From contig NC_080179.1 in NCBI RefSeq assembly GCF_950295315.1, positions 74,975,368-75,039,367 of the forward strand: a stretch of 64,000 nt of DNA. The letters are read 5' to 3'. Below are positions 21,534 to 33,270 of the stretch, piece after piece. A program made the position numbers and the translations under genes. This DNA comes from Erinaceus europaeus (Eukaryota > Chordata > Mammalia > Eulipotyphla > Erinaceidae). How positions within the stretch are numbered: the first letter of the stretch is position 1; every line of letters starts with the position of its first letter. The notes under the pieces were generated by a model. It was not told where the DNA came from. It was given only the letters and a program-made list of their open reading frames with translations, and did no database searches.

Positions 21534-21751
21534 TGTGCAACTAATTTTTTAAAATGAGGAAAGTCATGGACTCTTATTCTAATTTTTTTTTTATCAATAT
21601 CCACATCACTCATACCCAGGTATGTTTTTACACACCTCTTTAAATTGTTGCAAAACACCCTGTCCTCTAAGTCACAGAGATTTAAAAATAAATTGAGCTA
21701 ATTACAAAGAATTGTTGATGCAATTGATCTTTACTAGAATAAAAAGTTAAT

Positions 21752-21953
21752 TTTTTTAGGACAGAGAGAAGTGGAGAGAGGAGGGGAAGAGAGAGAGGCG
21801 GAGAGAAAGACAGACACCTGCAGACCTGCTTCACCGCCTGGGAAGCGACTCCCCTGCAGGTGGGGAGCCGGGGGCTCGAACCGGGATCCTTACACCGGTC
21901 CCTGCGCTTTGCGCCCCCTGCGCTTAACCCACTGCGCCACCGCCCGACCCCCG
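21752..21953 (-). mobile_element. SINE A, 3'-truncated
   Basis: gggctcgaaccgggatcctt to accgcccgaccccc. Lacks the CAACAATAA tail. Confidence 0.85.
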
Positions 21954-22129
21954 GCAGACTGCTTTGTAGGTGAATCTGGTGATGTGACTGTTTCCCCGTT
22001 GATGATTCATACTTACACGTCTGTTACAACTTGACATTGTAGGATTAGCATGAGGACAGCACTTCAGGTGTTGGTATTGGTTCTGAAAAAATTGTATTCG
22101 TCCTAAAATACAATTCTGGATCTTTATTT

Positions 22130-22420
22130 GATTTTATTTAAATATTTATTTATTTACTTTCCCCGTTTTGTTGCCCTTGGTGTTTTTATTGTTGTAGTTA
22201 TTATTGTTGTTGTCATTGTTGGATAGGACAGAGAGAAATGGAGAGAGGAGGGGAAGACAGAGAGGGGGAGAGAAAGACAGACACCTGCAGACCTGCTTCA
22301 CCGCTTGTGAAGCGACTCCCCTGCAGGTGGGGAGCCGGGGGCTCAAACAAGGTTCCTTACGCCGGTCCTTGTACTTTGCGCCACCTGCGCTTAACCCGCT
22401 GTGCTAACGCCCAACTCCCC
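22130..22420 (-). mobile_element. SINE A
   Basis: Reversed full copy. The B box has decayed to caaacaagg. Confidence 0.88.
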
Positions 22421-22489
22421 CCCAAAATTTTTAAGGGTCTGTTTTATTTGCACTATTAAAGGCTTGTTTAGAAAAAAAAAAATTCAGTG

Positions 22490-22610
22490 GGGCAGCTGAG
22501 ACGGCATAATGACAACGCAAAAGAAATTTCATGCCTGAGGTTCTGAGGCCCCAGGTTCAATTCCCAGCTCTGAGCAGTGCTCTGGTAAAAATAAACAATC
22601 AAACTGGCAA
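22490..22610 (+). mobile_element. SINE D
   Basis: gacggcataatgacaacgca and ccaggttcaattcccagctc. Confidence 0.75.
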
Positions 22611-22926
22611 AAACAATGCTTCAGTTATTATCTAGAGATCATTACTATGTAAATAATATCCTGTGCCTTTTCTCCCCATGGCTCTAGGACATAGTACAGG
22701 GTGTGATAACCAGCCCCAGGTAATAGCCATTGATGATGTCCTCAAAGAAAACAGAAGAAAACAGACTGAACACTGACCAAATGCCTCCTATATGCCAAAA
22801 ACCGTCTTAGTGCTGGGGCTCACAAGGAGTGGCTCCAACGGGGGGGGGGGGGGGAATAAACCTCTGACCCTCCCTCACCAGCTCTAGTGGCTGCGTGAAT
22901 TCAGAAAGAGGCATCAGGGAATATTC

Positions 22927-23559
22927 TGTTACGAACTTTCGTTTATTGGGAGAAGAGTCTTTATACTGAGTTAAACAAAGAGCATTTTTTCACATATGTC
23001 AGAAATTACAGGTTTCTTAAAGGTTAGCTTACCTCTATGGTGGGGCTGGTATGACAAGAATTGATGAGATACATAAAGGTCAAGACAATTAGTCTTCATG
23101 ATGCAGGCAAGTTAATTATCCAAAGGCATTTGAGAGAAGCATAGGGGTTAATTAAACCAGTAAGGTGAGGTAGAGAAGAAGAAAAACAAAGCTTGGTATA
23201 AATCACAGATATCAAAGAGCACAGGGAAATAGGATTTGGGGGTCTCACTGCCTGGTGTTGGGGGTGCATGATAGACTGTGTTCTTTGTGATCAAAAGGTG
23301 AAGTGGATGTGTGAACTCTGAGTGAACCCTAAAGCAGGCAGCCATGTGGCCTGCTGCTAGCAGGGGAACTAAGTGTGAGAGGCCTGTAGGCTTTCTGTGA
23401 GCTTGAGAGACTAACAAGGAGAAACTGAGTCTAGGAGACTTTTCCCTCTTGGCTCATCTCTGTAAGGAGAGAGGCTAACAAGTGGGGTGTCTTTCCAGAC
23501 CTCCATCCAAGGATGGGAGAGCTCCCCTAAGCTCTACCAAGCTCTCACATAGTCCCACA
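22927..23559 (-). mobile_element. ERV LTR, minus strand, same family as 5453
   Basis: On the minus strand it begins TGTGGGACTATGTGAGAGC at 23559, has CTCAGTTTCTCCTTGTTAG, a late AATAAA, and ends AGTTCGTAACA at 22927. About 633 bp. No clear TSD and no internal region, so it is a solo LTR. Confidence 0.7.
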
Positions 23560-23604
23560 TCTTAACAATTTACATTCAGTATTTCAATGACTGAAATACC
23601 ACCA

Positions 23605-23755
23605 GTCCTTCTTTAGAGAGGAGAAAATTCAGGCTCTAGGTTAAAGAAAATGCCCAAGGTCAAACAACTCACAAGGCTGGAGCCAGGATTTGGCCTCAAG
23701 TGAGCCTATTTTAGAAGCCCATGCTAAGTCTACTCCATCACAAAACTTTCAGCAT
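23605..23755 (-). mobile_element. Old MIR
   Basis: gcccaaggtcaaacaactca and ggagccaggatttggcctca are the reversed MIR core. Diverged. Confidence 0.6.
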
Positions 23756-23934
23756 CCACTGGTACGTAGTCAGGCAAGAAAAAAGTGAAATCAATGGTTA
23801 TATTACAGACCTAAAGGAACAGACAAATGGATTCAATTTAGGGTAAGCATATGAAAAGGTGAAAGGAAAAAAAAAAGAGGCTTTATAGTTTAACAGTCAT
23901 TCTATTTTTTTCTCAAAGGAATTAGCAATTCTTT

Positions 23935-24215
23935 TTTTAAAGAATTTTAAAAATATTTATTTCCTTTTTGTTGCCCTTGTTGTTTTATTGTTGTTGTAGT
24001 TATTGTTGTTGATGTCGTCGTTGTTGGATAGGACAGAGAGAAATGGAGAGAGGAGGGGAAGACAGAGAGGGGGAGAGAAAGACAGACACCTGCAGACCTG
24101 CTTCACTGCCTGTGAAGCGACTCCCCTGCAGGTGGGGAGCCGGGGGCTCGAACTGGGATCCTTATACTGGTTCTCGCACTTTGTGCCACATACGCTTAAC
24201 CTGCTGCGTGACTGA
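23935..24215 (-). mobile_element. SINE A with TSD, 5'-truncated
   Basis: TSD gaattagcaattct at 23919-23932 and 24216-24229. The first part of the head is missing. Confidence 0.9.
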
Positions 24216-24454
24216 GAATTAGCAATTCTCTCACCAAAATGAGACAAACAGAAAACACAGAAAGATGTTTGTGACATCAACTCAATCTATGTGTTGTTTT
24301 TCCCCCGTCAAATCCTAAACACTTGCCTGACACCAAAAACTCAGGTCCTAAACAATTCTAGATTCCAAAGTTGCAAATGTGCCCGGATCCCCAAACAGAG
24401 GAATCGAGGAAGCCTCAAGGTCAGGAAATGAGGACTTTAAAGCGTGGGAAGGCA

Positions 24455-24697
24455 CAAGGACTGGTGTAAGGATCCTGGTTCGAGCCCCTGGCTCCCCACC
24501 TGCAGGGGAGTCGCTTCACAGGCGGTGAAGCAGGTCTGCAGATGTCTTTCTCTCCCCCTCGCTACCTCCCCCTCCTCTCTCCATTTCTCTCTGTCCTATC
24601 CAACAATGATGACATCAATAACAACAACAATAATAACTACAACAATAAAACAAGGGCAAAAACAAAGGGAAAATGAATAAATAAATATAAAAAAAAA
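24455..24697 (+). mobile_element. SINE A, 5'-truncated
   Basis: Flanked by gcgtgggaaggcac / gcatggaaggcac. Starts at the 'aaggactgg' part of the head. Confidence 0.85.
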
Positions 24698-24710
24698 GCA
24701 TGGAAGGCAC

Positions 24711-25386
24711 AGGGATGTGACCCAGGACCCCTGCAGTTTGGCCACAGAGGCAGAGAGCTTATGTGGAACTGTGCTTCTTCCCGACTTGTGAAATGTTGGA
24801 GGGCAGCACAGCCTCCAGGGGCCTGGAGAGACTCCCCACCCACAGCACCCAGGACTGGTCTCCGCTTTATTCCTTCTGACATTTGAATCCTGTCGCTAGA
24901 GCTTTTGCTTGGTGCTTGTAACAGCATGGTACCAGGATGATTCCACAAGCACACAGAGATGAGTCTAGCACATTGTTCACACCTAAGTCACACCAGAAGA
25001 ACCAAGTGACAGTCATAGCATCCTCTCACTACAGATGCACAGAAAGGAAAAATCTGGAAGGAAAAAAAAAATTCTAAAATGCTAGAAATGGAGCTAATGA
25101 ACCAGAAGCAATTTTGTCTTGTTCCTTTTACTTATTAATTTTCATATTTTTTCTCCAGACATGCTCAATGCCCCAAGTATAAAGTGTTTCTATTAAATCT
25201 TTTACAAGATTTATTTATGAACTAGTATATTTTCCTAATATGAGTATACCAGTTCTAATCTGTACTAAGGTTATAGGAGCTAACCCCTTTTCCAGGGATT
25301 TATAGTAAATAATAGATAAAATTATGGCCACAGTCTAATTCAAACTTATCACTAACCTTGAAATTTTTATTCATCTTGGCTCATCA
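24711..25386. other. Unassigned stretch
   Basis: AT-rich towards the right. No feature seen. Confidence 0.5.
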
Positions 25387-25660
25387 AATTAGCTCACTCA
25401 GACAGCTGTGCCATGTGCGCCACTCCACTTAGAGTCTGGCCCCACCACATTGAAGGCAGCTTCTGTGCTGTGGCCTCTTTCACTCTCTCTGCCTCTATCA
25501 GAAAGAAGAAAGGGCTGGACAGTGGCACACCCCCAGAGTTCATGTCCACGCCCCCAGGCCCCACGAAGGGTGGAGCCCCGGGCAATAACTCTAGTGGGGG
25601 GGGGGGAGGGGACATAAAAGAAGAAAAGGAAGAGAAAGAGGAAGAGGAACAACAATGGAG
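25387..25660 (+). mobile_element. SINE E, long variant
   Basis: attagctcactcagacag, a CT-rich part, then ggagccccgggcaataactc and an A/G-rich tail. Confidence 0.55.
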
Positions 25661-26599
25661 AATGTGAGGAAGTCTGGAGGTGTGATTTCAAACCCTTAAA
25701 AAAGTGCAACCCAAACTTAAATATGCAACAACATTAACTAAAAATATGTGGTTGTTGCAGGGCCAGAGAAGCGCTCACCAGCCTCACCTGCCCCATCCAC
25801 ACTGATCCCCAGAGCAGTGACACCACGGCAGCAGGTGAGGGACGGAATGAGAACACTGCTCTCATGCCTACTGATTCCCTGGGCAAGGGAGGGAGGAAAG
25901 TACTGGCAAACAGGTGCTTACAAATATCGCTTAAGTACCTGCTGCTGAAGATTTCCCCAGACGTCACCTGTCACCCACATTCAGCCTCTTTAAAAGCCTT
26001 TGGTGAGACAGATAGAACCTGAGGATGAAGCAGGGGCACTGGTGAAATGAAGAGGGGCCCACGGTGAGCCCTCGGTTCCCTCTGCTGAGTTCCCTAAGCC
26101 AATCTGTCCTCTTAACTGCTCGTGGCAGGACCCCAGCTTTGCCCTGCGGTTAAGTCTCAGGATGGGTCTGCCTGCCTCGTAAGCACAGAATAGCTGCCCT
26201 TCCTCACGCACACGGCTCGGCTCTCTCTGCCTCCTCACCTTCAGCTGGCCCCAACATGGGAGCCATTCCCCCTCAGCCATCTGAGAAGGCTCATCAGAGT
26301 CCTGCTTTCTAGCAATCAGAGTCTCTGTGGCTTCCTGTGTATAAATAGCATCTTATTTTGACGAGACAGGAAACCCCCAGCAGCAGATACCTCGTGGAAC
26401 GTCAGTCTGGCAGGCAGACTGTGCTCAGATAACTGCATACGTTAAGGCAACCGGCATGTTTCCCAAAGCGCCAGAGCAGGAGTGAGAGAGCCTTAGTCTC
26501 CTTCTGTGGGTTCCCCAAACACTGGACACTGGACATGCGCAAGGTGACCTGGGGGAAAACCGTGCTGTTCAGGGCAGACAGCTGGAGAAGGGAAGTCAC
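25661..26599. other. Unassigned single-copy stretch
   Basis: Moderate GC, no exon signals I can support. It borders the CA minisatellite and holds its founding sequence. Confidence 0.5.
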
Positions 26600-26615
26600 C
26601 TAGCCAGCACTCACA

Positions 26616-26664
<49 letters not shown>

Positions 26665-26827
26665 CTGGAGAAGGGAAGTCACATGGCCAGCACTCACACT
26701 TACACACACACCTAGCCAGCACTCACACTCACACACACACACACACACACACACAGCTGGAGAAGGGAAGTCACCTAGCCAGCACACACACACACACACA
26801 CACACTCACCTAGTCAGCATTCACACT

Positions 26828-26859
<32 letters not shown>

Positions 26860-26883
26860 GCTGGAGAAGGGAAGTCACCTAGC

Positions 26884-26935
<52 letters not shown>

Positions 26936-26945
26936 CTAGCCAGCA

Positions 26946-26986
<41 letters not shown>

Positions 26987-27366
26987 CAGAAGGGAAGTCA
27001 CCTAGCCAGCTCTCACACTCACACACACACACACTCACCTAGCCAGCACTCACACTCACACACACACACTCACCTAGCCAGCACACACACACACACTCAC
27101 CTAGCCAGCACACACACACACAGACACACACACACACACACACAGACAGCTGGAGAAGGGAAGTCACCTAGCCAGCACTCACACTCACACACACATCTAG
27201 CCAGCACTCACACTCACATACACACACACACACAGCTGGAGAAGGGAAGTCACCTAGCCAGCACTCACACTCACACACACACACTCACCTAGCCAGCACT
27301 CAGACTCACACACACACACCTAGCCAGCACTCACACTCACACACACACACCTAGCCAGCACTCACA

Positions 27367-27418
<52 letters not shown>

Positions 27419-28142
27419 GACAGCTGGAGAAGGGAAGTCACCTAGCCAGCACTCACACTCACACACTCACCTAGCCAGCACTCACACTCACACAGACACT
27501 CACACACAGACAGCTGGAGAAGGCAATTCACCTAGCCAACACTCATACACATTCACACACTCACCTAGCCAGCACTCACACTCACACACACACACACTCA
27601 CACAGACAGACACACTCACACTCACACACTCACCTAGCCAGCACACACACTCTCACACACCTAGCCAGCACTCACACTCACACACTCACCTAGCCAACAC
27701 ACACACACACTCACCTAGCCAACACACTCACACACTCACCTAGCCAACACTCACACTCACACACCTAGCCAGCATTCACACTCACACACTCACCTAGCCA
27801 ACACACACACACACACACACACACACTCACCTAGCCAGCACACTCACACACAAACCTAGCCAGCACTCACACTCACACCTAGCCAACACTCACACTCACA
27901 CATACACACACACACTCACTCACAGACACACACAGACACACAGACACACACACACACTCACCTAGCCAACACTCACACACACACCTAGCCAGCACTCACA
28001 CACTCACCTAGCCAGTACACACACTCACACACTCATACACAAACACACACACACAGACAGATACATACACACACACTCTCACACACAGACAGACACACAC
28101 ACAGAGACACACAGACACACACACACACACACACACACACCC
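26600..28142. repeat. Composite CA minisatellite
   Basis: Long (CA)n runs broken by repeated acctagccagcactcacac and cagctggagaagggaagtca. The founding unit seems to be the unique sequence at 26573-26620. Reading frames here are repeat artefacts. Confidence 0.95.
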
Positions 28143-28165
28143 CACATCATACATGAAAAATCCTG

Positions 28166-28278
28166 AGACTGAGCAGGCCAAATAGCTCACTTGGATAGTG
28201 TGCTGCTTTGCCATGTGTGGGCCCAGCTTCAATGCTGTGGCCTATTTTGCTCCTTTTTGCATCTCTGTCTCTATTAAG
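28166..28278 (+). mobile_element. SINE E, good copy
   Basis: aaatagctcacttggatagt and gctgctttgccatgtgtggg. Confidence 0.8.
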
Positions 28279-28560
28279 AAAAGGGGGGGTCAGGCAGCAG
28301 CGCAGCGGGTTAAGCGCATGTGTTGCAAAGCGCAAGGACCGGAGTAAGGCTCCCGGTTCCTGGCTCCCCACCTGCAGGGGAGTCGCTTCATAGGCGGTGA
28401 AGCAGGTCTGCAGGTGTCTGTCTTTCTCTCCCCCTCTCTGTCTTCCCCTCCTCTCTCCATTCCTCTCTGTCCTATCCAACAACGACAGCAATAACAACAA
28501 TAAAAACAACAAGGGCAACAAAAGGGAAAATAAATAAAATATCATTTAAAAATTTTAAAA
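28279..28560 (+). mobile_element. SINE A
   Basis: caggcagcagcgcagcgggt. A small deletion removes the B box region (cccggttcctggc). Confidence 0.88.
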
Positions 28561-28599
28561 AAGAAAGGGGGTGGGGCAGGCAGACACACACACAGGCAG

Positions 28600-28650
28600 G
28601 AAGAGAGGGTGAGACAGCATAATAATGGTCATGCAAAGGACTTTTCATGT
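28600..28650 (+). mobile_element. SINE D fragment
   Basis: acagcataataatggtcatg. Confidence 0.5.
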
Positions 28651-28894
28651 CACAGATAAAAAGTTTCTTCCCTCCTTCATGGCAAAGGCCCCCAAAGACA
28701 CAGTCTGATAAGCACCCTGCTCAGGAAGTCCTGCCCAAGCCTGTGTCCCATGACACCCATCAACGAAGGAGCCCTTGCAATGTCTGTGGAGCCTTGTTGA
28801 TGTCTGTGGAGTCCACTCTCAAGCTTTCCCCACTGGGCATGATTGTGAATAAACACAGGTGTTCCGTGGAGCCCACGGCCCATGTAAGCTCTTT

Positions 28895-29116
28895 CTTTGT
28901 TTGTTTAATTTTTAATCTTTATTAATTGGCTAGAGACAGCCAGAAATCAAGAGGAAAGGGGGAGAGAGAGGGGGAGAGAGAGACAGAGAGACACCTGCAA
29001 CCCCGCTTCACCACTCATGAAGCTTTCCCCCTGCAGGTGGGGACCGGGGGTTTGAACCTGAGTCCTTGTGCACTGTAACCCATGAGCTCAACCAAGTGCG
29101 CCACCACTCGGCCCCC
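28895..29116 (-). mobile_element. SINE C with TSD
   Basis: catgtaagctctttc flanks both sides. Reversed B box ggtttgaacctgagtccttg. Confidence 0.9.
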
Positions 29117-29611
29117 CATGTAAGCTCTTTCAGGGCTGCCGTCTCTGGAGGGGCTAGAGGCAAGGACTTGGGCCTCCTGGCCAGCTCAGCGCCTGCACTC
29201 ATTGCCTTTCTGGGCCAGGCTCCGCTGTCCAGAGATCTCTGTACCTGGGACCTTCAGTCCAGACCTTCCTTGGGTTCTACTACTGAAACCTTCCGGTGGC
29301 GTGGGGGCGGGAGAAACCTTGAAAATAACTTACTCTGCCTCAGTCTCCTGTACCCCTGGCCTCTCCCCCTGGCCCTCCTCCCCCCATTAAACAGCAGGAG
29401 TGATAGTCTTGACACCCCAGGGAAACAGTGGTATTAGCACTCCCCCTCTGGCTCTATTCTCACTGAGGGATGAGAACTCCGAGCTCACCATCATTCTGGC
29501 TCTTCTCAGTCACCTAGTCCAACACCTGGTGGCTCTTCTCCCTCCAGCTCAGTTCAGTTCTTGACAGAGTCCTGCTTTCATTGTAGGAGCTAAGTTGGGC
29601 GTGATAGTGCT
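29117..29611. other. Unassigned single-copy stretch
   Basis: Moderate GC, no coding match recognised. Confidence 0.5.
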
Positions 29612-29761
29612 TTTTAAAATTTATTTATTTATGAATGAAAAAGACAGGAGGAGAGAGAGAGAACCAGACATCACTCTGGTACATGTGCTGCGGGGGAATG
29701 AACTCGGGACCTCACGCTTGAGAATCCAGTGCTTTATCCACTGTGCCACCTCCTGGACCAC
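29612..29761 (-). mobile_element. SINE B
   Basis: gggcgtgatagt / gggagtgatagt flanks. gtgccacctcctggaccact at the head. Confidence 0.88.
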
Positions 29762-29820
29762 TGGGAGTGATAGTATTTAGCACACTATCACAAAGGGATG
29801 AGAAATTGCACCTGTGTGCT

Positions 29821-30036
29821 AACAACTATACTGTATTCCACTAGCCACTGAGTAAAAATATATAAAAGAAAAAAATATAATAAATGACCTTCCAACAACT
29901 ATACTGTATTCCACTAGCCACTGAATAAAAAGATAAAAAGAAAAAATATAATAAATGACCTTCCAACAACTATACTGTATTCCACTAGCCACTGAGTAAA
30001 ATGATAAAAAAGAAAAAATATAATAAATGACCTTCT
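29821..30036. repeat. 71-73-bp AT-rich tandem repeat, 3 copies
   Basis: Units start aacaactatactgtattcca at 29821, 29894 and 29965 and differ by small A-run indels. Confidence 0.9.
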
Positions 30037-30122
30037 AAAACAGAGTTTATACCCAACATTTACTAAGGTAAACTACTGGGTTGTCGAAAAAGTCACGACA
30101 CATTTTTGTATTGAAAAAATGT

Positions 30123-30392
30123 GGGGGAGTCGGGCGGTAGCGCAGCGGGTTAAGCGCAGGTGGCACAAAGCACAAGGACCGGCATAAGGATCCTGGTTCG
30201 AGCCCCCGGCTCCCCACCTGCAGGGGAGTCGCTTCACAGGCAGTGAAGCAGGTCTGCAGGTGTCTGTCTTTCTCTCCCCGTCTGTCTTCCCCTCCTCTCT
30301 GCATTTCTTTCTGTCCTATCTAACAATGACGACATCAATAACAACAATAATAACTACAACAACAATAAAAAACAAGGGCAACAAAAGGGAAA

Positions 30393-30400
<8 letters not shown>
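30123..30400 (+). mobile_element. SINE A nested in the MITE
   Basis: gtcgggcggtagcgcagcgg, intact boxes, tail leading into (TA)n. Confidence 0.92.

Positions 30401-30401
<1 letters not shown>

Positions 30402-30450
<49 letters not shown>
30402..30450. repeat. (TA)n microsatellite
   Basis: Pure TA run at the end of the SINE A nested in the MITE. Confidence 0.9.
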
Positions 30451-30453
<3 letters not shown>

Positions 30454-30525
30454 GAAAAACTGTGTCATGAATTTTCTGACAACCCAGTATCTTCTGCTCC
30501 ATAAAACAAAAGTAAAAAAAAAAAA

Positions 30526-30875
30526 GTCAAGAGGGCCATGCAGTAGTGCGCCTGGTTAAGTGCACACAGTATGTGAAGCGAAGCTCCCATACAAAGACCC
30601 CGGTTCAGGACCACCCCCCCGCCAGCTCCCCACCTGCAGGGGGTCGCTTTATGAGCGGTGAAGCAGGTCTGCAGGTGTCTGTCTTTCTCTCCCCCTCTCT
30701 GTCTTCCCCTCTTCTCTCAGTTTCTCTTTGTCCTCTCCAACAAAAATGACAGCAATAACAACAACAACAATAAACAACAAGGGCAACAAAAGGGAAAAAA
30801 TGGCCTCCAGGAGCAGTGGATTCACAGTGCAGGCACCGAGCCCCAGTGATAGTTTTTGCCCCTGGAGGCAAAAAT
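30526..30875 (+). mobile_element. Chimeric SINE: C-type head, A-type body, long tail
   Basis: The head gcagtagtgcgcctggttaa is C-like. gaagcaggtctgcaggtgtc onward is A, then the long tail. Confidence 0.7.
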
Positions 30876-31067
30876 AAACAAACCAACAGACAAACAACTC
30901 ATGGCTCTTGTGATGTGATATGTATATACACCACTCAGCTATTAAAAATGGTGAATTCAGACTGCCGGGCTGGTGTAGTCCTCTGCCTGTGGACTCTGAG
31001 GTAGGCAGACAGGGCTTCAGGTTCAAAGCCTGCCCTCCCCAGAAGCTGATGGTTCACCTTCTTTACC

Positions 31068-31397
31068 CCATCTGGGATGGAGCTTGAAGGAATCAGGTTA
31101 AGTTAGACACATCAGAAACAGAAGGATGAATATGGGATGATCTCACTCACAGGCAGAAGTTGAAAAACAAGATCAGAAGAGAAAACACTTAAGCAGAACT
31201 TGGAGTGGAGCTGGTGTATTGGACCATAAAAGACTCTGGGCGGGCGGGGGGGGGGGGGGGGTCTGGTCCTGGAACTTGATGGCAGAGGACCTAGTGGGGT
31301 TTAATTGTTATGTGGAAAACTGGGAAATGTTATGTGTGGACAAACTACTGTATTTCACTATCAACTGTAAACCATTAATCCCCCAATAAAGAAATTA
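31068..31397 (+). mobile_element. L1 3' end, sense
   Basis: gatggagcttgaaggaatca to ccattaatcccccaataaag and an A-rich tail. A poly-G run at about 31243-31260 lies inside it, at the same place as in the 4160 copy. Confidence 0.75.
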
Positions 31398-31404
31398 AAA
31401 CAAA

Positions 31405-31595
31405 CAAACAAACAGGGACTGGTTGAGAGCACATGTTACAAAGCCCAAGGACCCAGGTTCTAGCCCCTGGTCCCAACCTGCAAGGGGAAAGATTTGCAAG
31501 TGGTGAAGCAGTGCTGCAGGTGTCTCTCTGTCTCTCTCCCTCTCGATTTCTGACTGTCTCTATGCAATAAATAAAGATAATATAAAAATTTAAAA
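31405..31595 (+). mobile_element. SINE C
   Basis: gggactggttgagagcacat and tctctatgcaataaataaag. Confidence 0.85.
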
Positions 31596-31772
31596 CAAAC
31601 AAACAAACAAAAACTCATGGCTCCACATAGCTAGCTGGTCTCTCCCTCTTTCCTTATTTGCTGCCGTGGATTTGATGTACCTAAATAACCCATTGTAACC
31701 CCCAACAAAGCCCACCAGAAACTCTCTTTATTTTAATCCCAATGTATAAACAGAAACAGGAGGGATACTCTT

Positions 31773-32012
31773 TTTTTTTTAATACTTTTTTTTAAAAGTA
31801 CATTTCTTTTTTATTATCTTTATTTATTGGATAGAGACAGTCATAAATCAAGAGGGAAGGGGGTGATAGAGAGGGAGAGAGACAGAGAGACACCTGCAGC
31901 AATGCTTCACCACTTGCAAAGCTTTCCCTCTGCAGGTGGGGGCCAGGGGCTTGAACCTGGGTCCTTGTGCACTGTAATAGTGCGCTCAACCAGGTGCGCC
32001 ACCACCTGGCCC
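31773..32012 (-). mobile_element. SINE C with TSD
   Basis: aggagggatactct flanks both sides. Full reversed C. Confidence 0.92.
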
Positions 32013-32129
32013 CAGGAGGGATACTCTATAACTAAAATCTTGTAATACTGTAAGGCAATTAAAGACAAGGGAAAAGGGAAAAGCCATTCTTATCATTTTT
32101 CAGAGTTACCGCTCCAAGCTGCTTTTCCA

Positions 32130-32250
32130 TTTATCTAGGGAGGGGGAGGGAGAGAGATAGAGAGAAAAGACATCACAGTATCTCCATGTGCTGGAGCTTG
32201 AACCTGGGGAATGCCCTAACCAAACAAGCTCTCTCTCTACCTCTCCTTAA
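32130..32250 (-). mobile_element. SINE E-like, old
   Basis: tccatgtgctggagcttgaa. AG-rich body. Confidence 0.45.
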
Positions 32251-33270
32251 AAAACATCCCCATTCTAAATAACCTACAGATAAGAGATGACTCAAGAGTA
32301 ACTACAAATATTTTTAAATGGATAAAAAGTTGTAACATTAAAATGTGAGAGAGTTGCTTAAAGAGAAAGACTGACAGGCTTAAACGCTGTCAGGAAGGAA
32401 GAAAGATCTCAACTCATTTGTTTACACTTGCACCTTAAGAAATTATAGGAAGAACTAAATAAGCCCTAAGAATACAGAAGACAGGGACCAATAAACATTA
32501 AGAGAAGAAATCAATGAGGCTTAAAAGCAGAAAAACAACAGGGAAAAATCAATGAAACTGAAGGTTGGTTCTTTGCAAAGTCAATAAAATGGATAAAACT
32601 CAGCAGATTGGGAGTTGGGCAGCAGCACAGCAGGTTAAGTGCATGTGGAGTAAAGTGCCAGGACCGGCATAAGGATCCTGGTTCGAGCTCCCAGCTCCCC
32701 ACCTGCAGGGGAGTCGCTTCACAGGCAGTGAAGCAGGTCTGCAGGTGTCTATCTTTCTCTTCCCCTCTCTGTCTTCCCCTCCTCTCTCCATTTCTCTCTG
32801 CCCTATCCAACAATGACAACATCAGTAACAACAATAATAGTAACTACCACAATAAAACAACGAGAGCAACAAAAGGGAATAAATAAATATTTTTTAAAAA
32901 ACAACTCAGCAGATTGACTACAAAGTAAATAAGAGAGAAGATACATATTACCACCAACAATAAAACAGACTCTGAGTACATTACAAACATACTGAGAAAT
33001 TATGAGAACTTAATGTCCTAAGCAAATCAGTAGAGAAGGAAGTCCTTGAGTGGCATAAATTATCAAAAACTATCATAAACCCAGATAATCCTTTACCTGT
33101 GATCTGGCCTGAATTAATAACAAAAGAAACCTTCAAATAATAGCAAAGTCATCCAGTTTCAGATCACTTCCCTGTGAATTCCACCAGCACTTCAAGGGGA
33201 AAAAAAAATAGCCTCAACTCTTTACAATCTCTTCCCAAAAACAGAACAGGAAGGAACAGCTTTCTGGCAA
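32250..33270 (+). mobile_element. L1 ORF2 fragment split by SINE A
   Basis: aaaatcaatgaaactgaagg, ttggttctttgcaaagtcaa, agcagattgactacaaag and 'gtgaattccaccagcactt' follow ORF2 order. Degenerate, with a SINE A at 32612-32902. Confidence 0.7.
32612..32902 (+). mobile_element. SINE A in L1, with TSD
   Basis: aactcagcagattg at 32598-32611 and 32903-32916. Confidence 0.92.

Larger units (their letters stand above)
30076..30487 (+). mobile_element. Mariner-like MITE split by a SINE A
   Basis: Left end ctgggttgtcgaaaaagtca and right end (reverse complement) ctgggttgtcagaaaattca are inverted repeats of about 28-30 bp. TA flanks both sides (30074-30075 and 30488-30489), as in mariner. Without the inserted SINE and its (TA)n tail the element is only about 85 bp. 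No transposase. Confidence 0.75.

Noticed and set aside
26617..28232. Cys-Val rich frames
   Set aside because: CA/TG repeat translated; no signal peptide or unique sequence.
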